Below are positions 42,132 through 52,185 of a stretch of DNA of 64,000 bases, piece after piece. The stretch's first letter is position 1. Every line of letters begins with the position of its first letter. This stretch comes from Symbiodinium natans (Eukaryota > Sar > Dinophyceae > Suessiales > Symbiodiniaceae): positions 778,284-842,283 of the forward strand of contig CAJNDS010002623.1 in NCBI GenBank assembly GCA_905221605.1, written 5' to 3'. The position numbers were made by a program, and so were the translations under genes. Below the pieces are notes generated by a model. That model searched no databases, was not told the origin of the DNA, and worked only from the letters and a program-made list of their open reading frames with translations.

Positions 42132-42430
42132 CTGGGGATCCGAGGATTAGGGCCTAGGGCTTTAAGGTTCAAGGGTTGGGGCTTAGGGGTTCAGGGGTTT
42201 AGGGGTTTAGGGGGTTAGGGGTTTAGAGTTTGGGGTTTCGGGTTTAGGGTTTAGGGTTTAGTGGTTTGGGCGTGCTCGGGGGTGTAGCTTTGCGCAAGGG
42301 ATTCAGGGGGCCCATGCCGAGACACCATGTGGAGGAGGCCCTGGAGATGTTCGACCTTGTCCAGGAGTTGAGGGGGGTGTAAGGAGGGATTCCTAGTAGG
42401 GACCCTGAATCTTATTCCCCTATATAGACC

Positions 42431-42510
42431 TTCTATATATATATATACACACATGTGTATATATATATATATGTACACAGACAATGATATAGATATGTAT
42501 ATATATATAC
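42431..42510. repeat. TA/CA microsatellite
   Basis: (TA)n with ACACACATGTGT and a second (TA)n. Open frames across it are tyrosine/isoleucine artefacts. Confidence 0.85.
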
Positions 42511-43502
42511 CCCTCAAAACAACATCCCTTTATGCCTAAGTAGAACCTATATAACCCCGAATGAAGGTCCCTCATAAGGGTCCCTCCTTGAACGTGCTGG
42601 TTCCAACGCTACCTAAACCCTGAGCCCTAAGCAGCACAAATCGGGTTTAGGGTTTAGGGTTTAGGGTTTAGGGTTTAGGGTTTAGGGTTTAGGGTTTAGG
42701 GTTTAGGGTTTAGGGTTTAGGGTTTAGGATTCAGGGTTCAGGGCTAAGGGTTTAGGGTTTAGGGTTTAGGGCTAAACCCTGAGCATCCCTAAGCCCAAAG
42801 CCCAAACCTTGACAAATGGGAAGCACGAGAGAACGAGAAACATGGAAAGGCGCGCGTTGCGAAAGGCTTGCGGATCCACTTAGGGTTTAGGGTGTAGGGT
42901 TTAGGGTTTAGGGTCTAGAGTGCAGGGTGTAGGGTTTAGGGATTCCAGGTTGTGCATTGTCATAAATTGTCTCGCATTGTAGCTCACAATGAAACGACTA
43001 CCGACTACCGCCGACTACCATCCCACAGCGCACATGCGCACGCCTTTCGCCTTCAAACCGTTGTCCATCTGAAGCTGGCAACTCTCTTCATGTGGCCCTG
43101 AAAACGTCGCACCGAGGCAACGCGGCTCCAGCAAACAGCAGAATGGGAAAGGAGTACAGCCTAAACCCGAAATCCCTGAACCCCCCCCCAAACAAAGCCA
43201 TTGGCCTGGGGGTTTCAAACAAAACGCTTGAAATCCTGAACACCAAATTCCTAAAACCCTGAACCCTAGATCCCGAACCCCAAAACCCTGAACCCTAAAC
43301 CCTATAAACCCTAAACCCCAAACCCCAAAAGCCCCGAGCCCCTAAAGCCCTCAACCACCCCAAATAATCCCTAAACCCTGAGACCCCCTCAACCCAAACC
43401 CAAAACCCCCAAACCCCAAAACCCCCTAAGACATCCTAAAACCCCCTAAAATATCCCCAAACCCCCTTAAACCCCCTTAAGTCCCCTAAAACCCCCCTAA
43501 AC

Positions 43503-43590
43503 CCAACAAAATGCGACGCTCAGCGCCCCGACAGCGACTTGACGTTCCGAAAGCGCCGGTAGCCCAGGCTTGGGCCACCAAGGTCGGCAC
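43503..43590 (-). CDS. Candidate internal exon
   Basis: Acceptor CCCTAAACCCCGAG, so the AG follows the array by only a few bases. Donor TTGG|GTTTAGGG. All 29 codons are open: VPTLVAQAWATGAFGTSSR and on to ERRILL. The + strand is open too. Confidence 0.4.
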
Positions 43591-43595
43591 CTCGG

Positions 43596-43860
43596 GGTTT
43601 AGGGTGCAGGGGTTTAGGGGTTTAGGGGTTTAGGGGTTTAGGGGTTTAGGGGTTTAGGGGTTTAGGGGTTTAGGGGTTTAGGGGTTTAGGGGTTTAGGTG
43701 TTTAGGGGTTTAGGGGTTTAGGGGTTTAGGGGTTTAGGGGTTTAGGGGTTTAGGGGTTTAGGGGTTTAGGGGTTTAGGGGTTTAGGGGTTGTGGTTTAGG
43801 GGTTTAGGGGTCTTCGGGTTTAGGGGTGTAGGGGTTTAGGGGTTTGGGGGTTTTGGGGGT
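43596..43860 (+). repeat. GGGGTTTA octamer array
   Basis: About 28 octamers, nearly identical. Confidence 0.92.
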
Positions 43861-44019
43861 TTAGGGGTTTTGGGGGTTGGGTTTGGGGTTTGGGGTTTAA
43901 GGGTTAAGGGTTTTAGGGTTTAGGGCTAGGGTTTAGGGTTTAGGGTTAGGGTTAGGGTTTGCGTTTAGGGTTTAGGCTTTCGGGGTTTAGGGTTTTAGGG
44001 TTTTAGGGGTTTTAAGGGG

Positions 44020-44260
44020 TTTTTGGGGTTTGGGGGTTTGGGGTGTTGGGGGGTTGGTTTTGGGGGGTTTGGGGGTTTTGTGGGGGTTGGGGGTTTGGGG
44101 GTTTGGCGGGTTTGGGGGTTTGGGGTTTTGGGGGTTGGGGGTTTGGGGTTTTTGGGGTTGGGGGTTTGGGGGTATTGTGTGTTTGGGGGTTTGGGGTTTG
44201 GGGGTTTGGGGGTTTGGGGGTTTGGGGGTTTGGGGGTTTGGGGGTTTGGGGGTTTAGGGT
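44020..44260 (+). repeat. TTTGGGGG octamer array
   Basis: Units of GGGGGTTT with GGGGTTTT variants; the last ten are perfect. Glycine/valine/tryptophan frames here are artefacts. Confidence 0.9.
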
Positions 44261-44942
44261 TTAGGGTTTCGGGCTTAGGGCTAAGGAGCCCTGACCCCGA
44301 AATCAAGAGTTTTGGTCAGAACGGGCTTCAGCACCGGCCAACCGGTAAGGGTTTAAGGAGTGTAGGGTTTAGGGTTTAGGGTTTAGGATTTAGGGTTTAG
44401 GGAGGGTTTAAACAGTTCTGATTCAGAGTCTAGGGCCTTCGAGGGCAAGGGGGTCAGGAGGTTGGGGGTTTAGGGCTCTAAACATTCCACCTGTCCAGCA
44501 TGAGCCTCACAGAAACCCTAAACCCTAAACCCTAAAAGCACCACGAAAGTCTGCCAACGATCAAGGGGCCCTAGCCACTCAGCCCCAAATTCGAAGCCGA
44601 AACTCGTGACCGGGAAGCTCTAATCTCTAACGTGGAAAAGACCAGCACGCATGCAGCCAGCTCTCAAGCTTAGAGCCCTTTTGTACCCCAAACTCCAGGG
44701 GCTGCAGGAGCACAAGAACCCCAAAGAAGAAAGAGCCACAGTTGCTCGCAGTCTGTTGAGAACTGTGCGACACATGAAGTTTGCAAAGTGTGTTCAGGTC
44801 GTTCCTGGCTGTAGGCTTTGGGGTCTAGGGCTTGGGGTTTAGGGGGTAGTGTTTAGGGGTTTAGGAGCTAGCCCTGAACCCTGAACCCTAAACCCTAAAC
44901 CCTGAACCCTAAACCCTAGACCCTAGACCCTAGACCCTAAAC

Positions 44943-44993
44943 TGAGAAGGCGGCGCTGGTACTCGTCAAACCTTTGGGCGAGCGACTCGGAAG
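44943..44993 (-). CDS. Candidate internal exon
   Basis: Acceptor CATCTAAGTAAAG; donor CTCA|GTTTAGGG. The frame reads SESLAQRFDEYQRRLL, a strongly helical, natural-looking segment. Confidence 0.45.
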
Positions 44994-45494
44994 CTTTACT
45001 TAGATGGGAGCCTGGGGTTGCTGCTTCCCAGCCCCTTAGGGTTTAGGGTTTAGGGTTTAGGGTTTAGGGCTTAGGGCTTAGGGCTTAGGGTTTAGGGTTT
45101 AGGGTTTATGGTTTAGGGTTTAGGGTTTAGGGTTTAGGGCCGACCCCCCTACCATTCCTTTGACTCTCGGACCCAACCCCGGACGTCATGAAACTGAACA
45201 AGTTTTTAGAAGTGGACTGTTGCCTTGAGTTTAGGCCTAAACCCTAAAAGGAATAGGTTTGGGTGGCTTTGCCGCCGGACTCGGACGGCGTAGGGTGGGA
45301 GAAAAGTGTTAGATGGCCCCCCACAATCGGGCCAAAGCTGCTCTTCGCACCTCACGAAGCTTTCGAGCTTGTTCCGAAACCTAACCTTCACAGCACCTAC
45401 GCCCTATCACGGCAAACCCTAAACCCTAAACCCTAAACTCTAAACCCTAAACCCTAAACCCTAAACCCTAAACCCTAAACCCTAAACCCTAAAC

Positions 45495-45592
45495 CCTACA
45501 CAGAGGGATTTAAGGTAAAGAAGCTCTGGCCTGGCCATCAAGACCTTGTGCTGGCGGTCGAGTCGCCGGCTCAGACCTCTCCGGCGCTTTGG
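45495..45592 (-). CDS. Candidate internal exon
   Basis: Acceptor TTGAAAAACAG; donor TAGG|GTTTAGGG. The frame is open for 32 codons: PKRRRGLSRRLDRQHKVLM and then ARPELLYLKSLCV. Basic and helical; unidentified. Confidence 0.45.
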
Positions 45593-46120
45593 CTGTTTTT
45601 CAAGCGTTAGGGTTTAGGGTTTGGGGTTTAGGGTTTAGGGTTTAGGGTTTAGGGTCTAGGGTTTAGGGTCTAGGGTTTAGGGGGTTTAGGGGGTTTTGCG
45701 GGTTTAGGGGGGTTTAGGGGGGTTTCGGGCGTTTGGGGCTTTTGGGGGGGCTTGGGGGGTTTAGGGTTTAGAAGGGTTTAGGGGGTTTAAGGGGGTCTAG
45801 GGGGGCTGGCGGGTTTGGGGGTTTAGGGGGTTTGGGGGAATTAGGGCGGTTTGGGGTTCGGAGGCTGTAGGGCGGTTTGGGGTTCGGAGGTCGAAGGTGG
45901 GGGTCAGGGGTTCAAGGGTTTAGGGGATTTAGGGATCTAGGGGGTTTAGGGTTCTAAGGTTTAGCGTGGGGTTCAGGCTTTCAGGGTTTGGGGTCTTAGG
46001 GGTGTGTGTGGCCAGAAAGTATCGAAGTTTAGGATGTAGGGCCCCTAAACCCTAAACCCTCAAACCCCTAAACCCTAAACCCTAAACCCCCAAATTAAAC
46101 CCTAGAATCCTTGAAGTAGA

Positions 46121-46158
46121 CTACGTCAAAACAGCAAAAGAAACCTGTCCGTGAGCCT
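46121..46158 (-). pseudogene. Diverged duplicate of the exon candidate at 46230-46264
   Basis: After acceptor GGGCCGAG it reads GCTCACGGACAGGTTTCT, closely matching the 46230-46264 candidate, then meets a TGA. A partial exon duplication is the simplest reading. Confidence 0.3.
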
Positions 46159-46229
46159 CGGCCCGAAGCCCTAAACCCTAAACCCTAAACCCTAAACCCT
46201 AAACCCTAAACCCTAAAGCGAGCGCAAAC

Positions 46230-46264
46230 CCCACTTCAACACCGCAAGAAACCTGTCTGCGAAC
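46230..46264 (-). CDS. Candidate micro-exon
   Basis: Acceptor CAGCTGTGAG; donor TGGG|GTTTGCG. The 35-nt frame reads FADRFLAVLKW. A diverged neighbour copy exists at 46121-46158. Confidence 0.3.
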
Positions 46265-46400
46265 CTCACAGCTGACTCTAAACCCTAAGTCCCTCGTCCC
46301 TAGTTCCTAAACCCTAAACCCTAAACCCTAAACCCTGAACCCTGAACCCTGAACCCTAAATCCTGAAGCCAAGCTCTCGGCTTGTAAAGCTCTTCTTGGC

Positions 46401-46500
46401 NNNNNNNNNNNNNNNNNNNNNNNNNNNNNNNNNNNNNNNNNNNNNNNNNNNNNNNNNNNNNNNNNNNNNNNNNNNNNNNNNNNNNNNNNNNNNNNNNNNN
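46401..46500. other. Assembly gap (100 N)
   Basis: Exactly 100 N, a conventional unknown-size gap, located beside the longest telomere-type array. Confidence 1.
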
Positions 46501-47540
46501 GGGCTTAGGGCTTAGGGTTTAGGGTTTAGGGCTTAGGGTTTAGGGTTTAGGGTTTAGGGTTTAGGGCTTAGGGCTTAGGGCTTAGGGCTTAGGGCTTAAG
46601 GCTTAGGGTTTAGGGTTTAGGGTTTAGGGTTTAGGGTTTAGGGGTTAGGATTTAGGGCTTAGGGCTTAGGGCTCAGGGTTTAGGGGTTAGGATTTAGGGC
46701 TTAGGGCTTAGGGTTTAGGGTTTAGGGCTTAGGGTTTAGGGTTTAGGGTTTAGGGTTTAGGGCTTAGGGCTTAGGGCTTAGGGCTTAGGGCTTAGGGCTT
46801 AGGGTTTAGGCTAGGCTTAGGGTTTAGGGGCTAGGGCTTAGGGGGCTTCTTAGGCTTCGCTTAGGTGTCGGGTTTAGGGTTTAGGGTTTCTAGGGTGTAG
46901 GGGTTAGGATTTAGGGCTGGGCTTAGGGTCAGGGTTTTTAGGGGTTAGGATTTAGGGCTTAGGGCATTAGGGTTTAGGGTTAGGGCTTAGGGTTTTAGGG
47001 GTAGGGTTTAGGGTTTGGGCTTAGGGCTAGGCTTGGGCTTAGGGCTTAGGCTTAGGTTAGGGTTTAGGGCTTAGGGCTTAGGGCCTTAGGGGTTAGGTTT
47101 AGGGTTTAGGGTTTAGGTTGGGTTTAGGGTTTAGGGTTTAGGGCTTAGGGTTAGGGTCAGGGTTTAGGGGTTAGGATTAGGGCTTGGGCTTAGGGGCTCA
47201 GGGTTTCGGGGTTAGGTTTAGGGCGTAGGGCTTAGGGTTAGGGTTTAGGGTTTAGGGTTTAGGGTTTAGGGTTTAGGGTTTGGGGTTTAGGGTTTAGGGT
47301 TTAGGGTTTAGGGTTTAGGGTTTAGGGTTTAGGGTTTAGGGCTTAGGGCTTAGGGCTTAGGGCTTAGGGCTTAGGGCTTAGGGCTTAGGGCTTAGGGCTT
47401 AGGGCTTAGGGCTTAGGGCTTAGGGCTTAGGGCTTAGGGTTTAGGGTTTAGGGCTTAGGGCTTAGGGCTTAGGGTTTAGGGTTTAGGGCTTAGGGTTTAG
47501 GGTTTAGGGTTTAGAGTTAGGGGCTTTAGGGTTTAGGGTT
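46501..47540 (+). repeat. Mixed TTTAGGG / CTTAGGG array of about 1 kb
   Basis: TTTAGGG and CTTAGGG alternate in blocks. From 46840 to 47230 many units have lost or gained single bases, while 47240-47510 is clean again. The degraded part may reflect low-quality consensus near the gap. Confidence 0.9.
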
Positions 47541-47865
47541 GGGGGTTGGGGTTTAGAACCTTAACCCGCCAAGGCCGAAGACCCTAAACTCCCGCACTCT
47601 CCCCTGGCCCAGAATCACAGGCTACCTCCTACACACCCGACCCCCAAAATCCTAAAACCCGAAACCCTAACAACACTGAGCTACTACTTGCTTGAGAACA
47701 ACCCAAAAAGATTCTTCCTTGCAAGGGCGTAACATAGGGCTTATCATCATTCTTCAATTTCATTTTTTTTTTTGGGGGGGGGGGGGGGAGAGGGGGGTTC
47801 CTAGCAAAGAGTAGCAAGGCCCCTAATCCCAAAACCCTAAACCCCAAACCCGGCCACCTGGACAC

Positions 47866-47964
47866 CCCACAACCGAACTTCCTGCTTCCCGAGCTGAGGG
47901 GCAAATCGAAGATTTGCTTGATGTCCTCCAGGTGGAGCTTCACCGTCTGAGCGCCCGGACGCAG
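47866..47964 (-). CDS. Candidate internal exon
   Basis: Acceptor AAGCCGAAG; 33 open codons begin LRPGAQTVKLHLEDIKQIF and end DLPLSSGSRKFGCG. A donor TGTGGG|GTGTCC is possible. Very natural coding texture, with no family recognised. Confidence 0.48.
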
Positions 47965-48425
47965 CTTCGGCTTCGGGGTTTACGGGCTTCCAAGGGGGTT
48001 AGGCCTTTCATTGTGTCGGCTTTAGGGCCTTGCGTTCCTTCGGGCTCTTTCGGGCTTTCGTGTTGTTTTTTGAATCTGTTTAGGGCTTGCTTGCGGCTGC
48101 TTAAGGTCGAAGGCTAAGAGTCCCGGAAAGGATCTTGACAAAGATCTAAATTTAGGGTTTAGGGCTTAGGGTTTAGGGTTTAGGGCCTAAAGACACCTCA
48201 ACTCATTCTTAACAAGTGCTTGAACTTTTCGATGGAATCGTGGTGTGGAGGATGGGCCCGCAGCGCCTGAAAAGCCGCCTCAGGGTGGCGGACGCAGGTA
48301 GGAAAGTAGGGTTTAGGGTTGAGGGCCTAGGGTTGAGGGTCGTGGGTTCATCCCCATGCTCCGGTATGCCCTAAAACGTAAAACCTAAACCCTAAACTCT
48401 ACACCCTAAACCCTAAACCCTAAAC

Positions 48426-48514
48426 CCTCACATAAGGCAGACATCGCAGGCACCTGCTGAAGCCGCCGCACTTGAAATGGCGAGTGGAGGATCTCCATGT
48501 ACAGCTCACGTCGC
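48426..48514 (-). CDS. Candidate internal exon
   Basis: Acceptor CGCAGTTTGTCAG right after CCCTAAAC. The frame reads RRELYMEILHSPFQVRRLQ and continues QVPAMSALC. Donor GAGG|GTTTAGGG, or earlier at CAG|GTGCCT. It lies on the other side of the retroelement from the EF-hand-like candidate at 58762. Confidence 0.48.
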
Positions 48515-49222
48515 CTGACAAACTGCGGTTTAGGGCGTAGGGTTTAGGGTTTAGGGTTTGGGGTTTGGGGTTTGGGGTTTGGGGCTTGGGGCTTGGGGCT
48601 TGGGGCGTGGGGCTTGGCTTGGGCTTTCGGGTTTTGGGTTTAGGGTTTGGGGTTTGGGGTTTGGCGGTCAGGGCTAAACGAGCCTTCTCCCAAGCAAGCC
48701 AGAAAGGGGCCAGCTCAACTCTCCCTGAACCCTAAACCCTAAGCCCTAAGGCCTAAACCCTAGACCCCCTAAACCCTAAGCCCTAAACCCTAAGCCCCAA
48801 ACCCTAAACCCTAAGCCCCAATCCCTAAACTCTAATGGTAATCTCACCTTTAAAGGAATGGGGTGGGGAATTGTAATATTCGTCCGGCCCAAGACTTCTT
48901 TCCATTTGGAGAAGGTTCCGGGCCCGTATGTCTACACTGGACCATATGGTCCGGCGTCTGGCGTGTCCCCCCCCATGGTATGGTCAGGTAGGGGGGGGCG
49001 GGGGGGGCCGACTGTGAGCACACCCTCGGCAAAACCCGTGTGTTGGGAGTGTTGCGCCTTCCTTGGGAAAACCCATGTGTGTGAGGCGTTTATCCCCCCC
49101 CCCCTCCAGGTCTACGGTCTCTAACCCTAAACCCTAAACCCTGAACCCTAAACCCTAAAACCAACCCCCAAGCACACCACAGGGGGGGGGAGGGGCGGCG
49201 GGGTTAACCCTAAACCCTAAAC

Positions 49223-49227
49223 CCTTT
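49223..49227. repeat. Target-site duplication, left
   Basis: CCTTT, matched by CCTTT at 58015-58019. Five bp is the usual size for Ty1/copia elements. Confidence 0.65.
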
Positions 49228-49229
49228 TT

Positions 49230-49377
49230 TGGATTTCCTCCCAAGACTGGTTGCTGCAAGCACTGTTTACTGCATAGCGCTCGGGTGGAAGGCTACAAGG
49301 GGCCCCTATTGAGCCAATGTTTAGCGGAGCATATTCACATCCTGGCATGACTTCACACTATACATAGCCTGGATTCA
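49230..49377 (-). repeat. 3' LTR of the copia-type element
   Basis: 148 bp, 147 identical to 57865-58012. On the minus strand it begins TGAATCCAGG and ends GGAAATCCA, the TG...CA form. Confidence 0.93.
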
Positions 49378-49393
49378 GACTCATCCTCTTCTC
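49378..49393 (-). promoter_or_regulatory. Polypurine tract
   Basis: On the minus strand GAGAAGAGGATGAGTC directly precedes the 3' LTR. Thirteen of the first fourteen bases are purines. In this family it primes plus-strand DNA synthesis. Confidence 0.75.
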
Positions 49394-49485
49394 AGGTGTG
49401 AATTGAGATAGAGGAAATGTCGTGTTAAACATCGACGTTCTACGTCTCCGTAGCCACTTCTGTCCGTAGCCAACGGGTAGAGTCT

Positions 49486-52140
49486 CTACTGCCTTTCGAT
49501 ATGGTACACGCAGTCCCTGAGTACTCCAATGAGAAAATCAGGCTTCATTGACTTGGTGAGACAATCAGCGATCATTGTGGCCGTTGAGGTCCACGTGATC
49601 CTGTCAGCCGCATCAGGGTAACGGTCAATCAACTTTGATCCGTCATCATCGAACAGTGCCTGACGCAAAGCGTTCAGTTCAATTTGCCATCTCTTGTCTT
49701 GAACCTTTGTTGATGGCACTTCACTGTTCAGATTGTCAGATAACGATCTACAATCCGTGAACATCAGATGCGGTACGGCTGCTCTTGACTTGTCATACCA
49801 GTCGGAACCACTACTGCCGCAGTCATAGAGTTCGGCTAAGAGGGCCCGAATCCTATCTCCGGATTCCTGTGCGTTCTGCAGTCTCTCCCGGATCTGCATT
49901 GGCAAGTCGTCCTGGATGTCGTAGGTTGACGGCCTGCAGCTTCCACCTGGAGTTCGCTCTCCTTCTGGTTCTGCAACACTAGGCCTCCTTCTTGACGTTG
50001 AGGTAGTCGACGAAGTAGCTGCATGCACGCGCCGCTCAGGTGGTGATCTGGACCTTTCTCTCGTAGGCTCATCCTCTTCTTCGAGGATAGAGGGTAGAGG
50101 AGGTCCGCCTGGATCCTCCTGAGCTGGTGCCTGCGGAATGAGCGCTTGCTCATCCTCTTCTATTGGGGCTTCATCCTCCGCTCCAGGTTCGCGAACATCG
50201 TCGAAGTTCTGCTGTCCTCCTAGAATCTCATCTGGGAAAACCTGCTTGCCGTGGAGGATGTCAAAGGCCAGTGCTTCTGCATCCGACGCGGGTCTTATGT
50301 TCTGCGCTGAGGCTAGAACAGGAACGTTCTCGCAAAGGAGCCAGACTGCTTCCTTTTCGCGTCCCTCGAACCCAATGATTCGGGATGCAGGAGACCAGGT
50401 CGTCTTCCCGGCCTTTGTGCGTCTAAAGGTCACAACATCTCCAACCCGATACTCGCCGGGTATTGGCTTTGCACTGCGGAGCAAGGCCTTCTGCACTCGC
50501 TTCGACGTGTCGAGCTGCACAAATGCTTTCTTCGCTTCGGCTCTGCATTGGTGCTGAAGTGCAAAGGCTGATTCTGGATCTATGGAGTCCTGAATGGCTC
50601 CTAGATCTGCATGCCCATCTTCACTAAGGATAGATGGTAGCTCGCGTGGTGCTCGTCCAAGCACCCATTGGGCCGGTGAGTAGCCTCCCTGCCTGAGTAG
50701 GCTATTCTTCACCAGACAGGCCTCATCGAGTACCTGCTGCATCTGTTGCCAACCATGTGCTTGAACTTGGGCAGCTGTCTTCCGAACCATAGCTTTGAGA
50801 ACGCCTCCATGTCGTTCAACTCGTCCAATTGCTTCTGGAGTCTCCAAAGGCGCATGGGTGACCTGCACTCCATGGGCACTCATGTACTGAGCCAAGATCC
50901 CGCGGTTGCGCAATCCGCGGTCGCACTTCATGGAGTTGGGATGGCCAGCCCAAGTGATCCATCGCCTCTGGATAGCCTCCAAACATTTGGAGCTAGTTGG
51001 GGTTCCAGGACCTTCTCGAACAATTTCGGCCAACTGAAAACATGTGCCGAGGCACACCAAGTTCAAAACTTGATACTTGGTACCAGATGCGTCCAGGATC
51101 TCAAAGATGTCCACGCCGAGGGTGTGGTTGAACACGTAGGCGCCGGGCAAGGATGTCGTGTGGGCATTCCTTCTTGGCTTCGTCTCCTCACACTCGATGC
51201 ATCTGTGGTATCGCAGTCCTTCAAGGTACTGCGGATCAACCTTCGCAGCTCTGAGAAGGTTCATGAGCACCTTCCTGGGAGCATGACCAAACTGGCGATG
51301 CAGCCGACGGATCGCTACCCTGATGCGCTGAGGTAGCTTCTTCCATCCGGCTCGTCGTTCCGCCTCCTGAATAGGTAGGTTCGGAATCTCGGCTTCATCA
51401 AGCTCGAGATCTTCTTGAATGGCCTCTTCACCCGGGTCCATTTGTGCTCGGTCCTCGACGTCCTCGACGCTGTCGAGGGGCTCCATCTCGGTATCCTCCC
51501 ATGCTGGGTAGGACGTGCTAACCAACGCAATGGCCGTTTGATCGGTGACATACTCGATCAACCAGTTCGCAAATTCATTGTCGAACACATCACGCATTCC
51601 TTTCGGGGGTACATATGGGAATCCCCCGTTGCACCATCCTTCAAATGCTGAGGCTAAATCTTCGCTGTTTGTCACATACGAAATGTCTCCATGTCCCAAC
51701 TCGGGGTACATGGGAATCGAAAAGTAACTCCATCTCTCAGTATCTGCAACATCAATCACCAGAAACTCAGAACCTGAACACTCACAATGCGAAACAACTT
51801 CATCCATCAATTCGCTGTGATTCAAACAATCATCCCGATACTCAATCGCAACAACAATAACACTCGGGCTGCTTCCCTGAAGAGTTCGCCGAATCCCTTC
51901 TGCCGTCCATCCAACCTCTGCGTTCACTCCGGTGTCGAAGGTGTTGAAGCCGTTGTCCTCGAAGGCAGAGGGGTTGGAGGTGACGAGAAGGGCACGGCTT
52001 CCAGGCTTCACCGTATGGGTTGAAGTATTGCAGAGGTGCCTTAGGGCCAAATCATGATCCCTAAGTTCCTGGATGCCATTCCGGACAGTTCTTCTTCGCC
52101 CTTTAGATAGAACTGCCATGAGTGCTGTACTAGCATGCAC
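49486..52140 (-). CDS. Copia integrase polyprotein with reverse transcriptase deleted
   Basis: A frame of 884 codons. Residues 1-200 form an unnamed region with hydrophobic strands (SVIVVAIEYRDD, EFLVIDVADTERWS). The integrase zinc motif follows as H281, H286, C314, C317. The integrase core has D344 (GVDIFE), D407 (MKCDRG) and E442 (GRVERHGG), spaced D-x34-E. After an acidic/proline linker (about 650-745) the frame jumps to the end of RNase H: FTDC with D796 and ADCLTK with D859. The reverse transcriptase, including any YxDD or FADD motif, is missing, yet the frame stays open across the junction near residue 760 (about 49850-49870). There an inverted repeat GAATCC/GGATTC lies 7 bp apart. Known role: integrase joins element DNA to the host chromosome in the nucleus. 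Confidence 0.88.
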   Translation of the reverse strand: MHASTALMAVLSKGRRRTVRNGIQELRDHDLALRHLCNTSTHTVKPGSRALLVTSNPSAFEDNGFNTFDTGVNAEVGWTAEGIRRTLQGSSPSVIVVAIEYRDDCLNHSELMDEVVSHCECSGSEFLVIDVADTERWSYFSIPMYPELGHGDISYVTNSEDLASAFEGWCNGGFPYVPPKGMRDVFDNEFANWLIEYVTDQTAIALVSTSYPAWEDTEMEPLDSVEDVEDRAQMDPGEEAIQEDLELDEAEIPNLPIQEAERRAGWKKLPQRIRVAIRRLHRQFGHAPRKVLMNLLRAAKVDPQYLEGLRYHRCIECEETKPRRNAHTTSLPGAYVFNHTLGVDIFEILDASGTKYQVLNLVCLGTCFQLAEIVREGPGTPTSSKCLEAIQRRWITWAGHPNSMKCDRGLRNRGILAQYMSAHGVQVTHAPLETPEAIGRVERHGGVLKAMVRKTAAQVQAHGWQQMQQVLDEACLVKNSLLRQGGYSPAQWVLGRAPRELPSILSEDGHADLGAIQDSIDPESAFALQHQCRAEAKKAFVQLDTSKRVQKALLRSAKPIPGEYRVGDVVTFRRTKAGKTTWSPASRIIGFEGREKEAVWLLCENVPVLASAQNIRPASDAEALAFDILHGKQVFPDEILGGQQNFDDVREPGAEDEAPIEEDEQALIPQAPAQEDPGGPPLPSILEEEDEPTRERSRSPPERRVHAATSSTTSTSRRRPSVAEPEGERTPGGSCRPSTYDIQDDLPMQIRERLQNAQESGDRIRALLAELYDCGSSGSDWYDKSRAAVPHLMFTDCRSLSDNLNSEVPSTKVQDKRWQIELNALRQALFDDDGSKLIDRYPDAADRITWTSTATMIADCLTKSMKPDFLIGVLRDCVYHIERQ

Positions 52141-52185
52141 CCCCTCGTTAGTTCCACTAGGGATACTAACCGACCTTGAACTCCC

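Noticed and set aside
43995-44379. Glycine/leucine/tryptophan or proline-rich proteins across G-rich arrays
   Set aside because: The frames simply translate TTTGGGGG-type repeats; they are open in several frames at once.
47620-47945. Single 104-codon minus-strand protein
   Set aside because: Only the part corresponding to 47866-47964 has coding texture; the remainder crosses G/C runs and telomere-type words.
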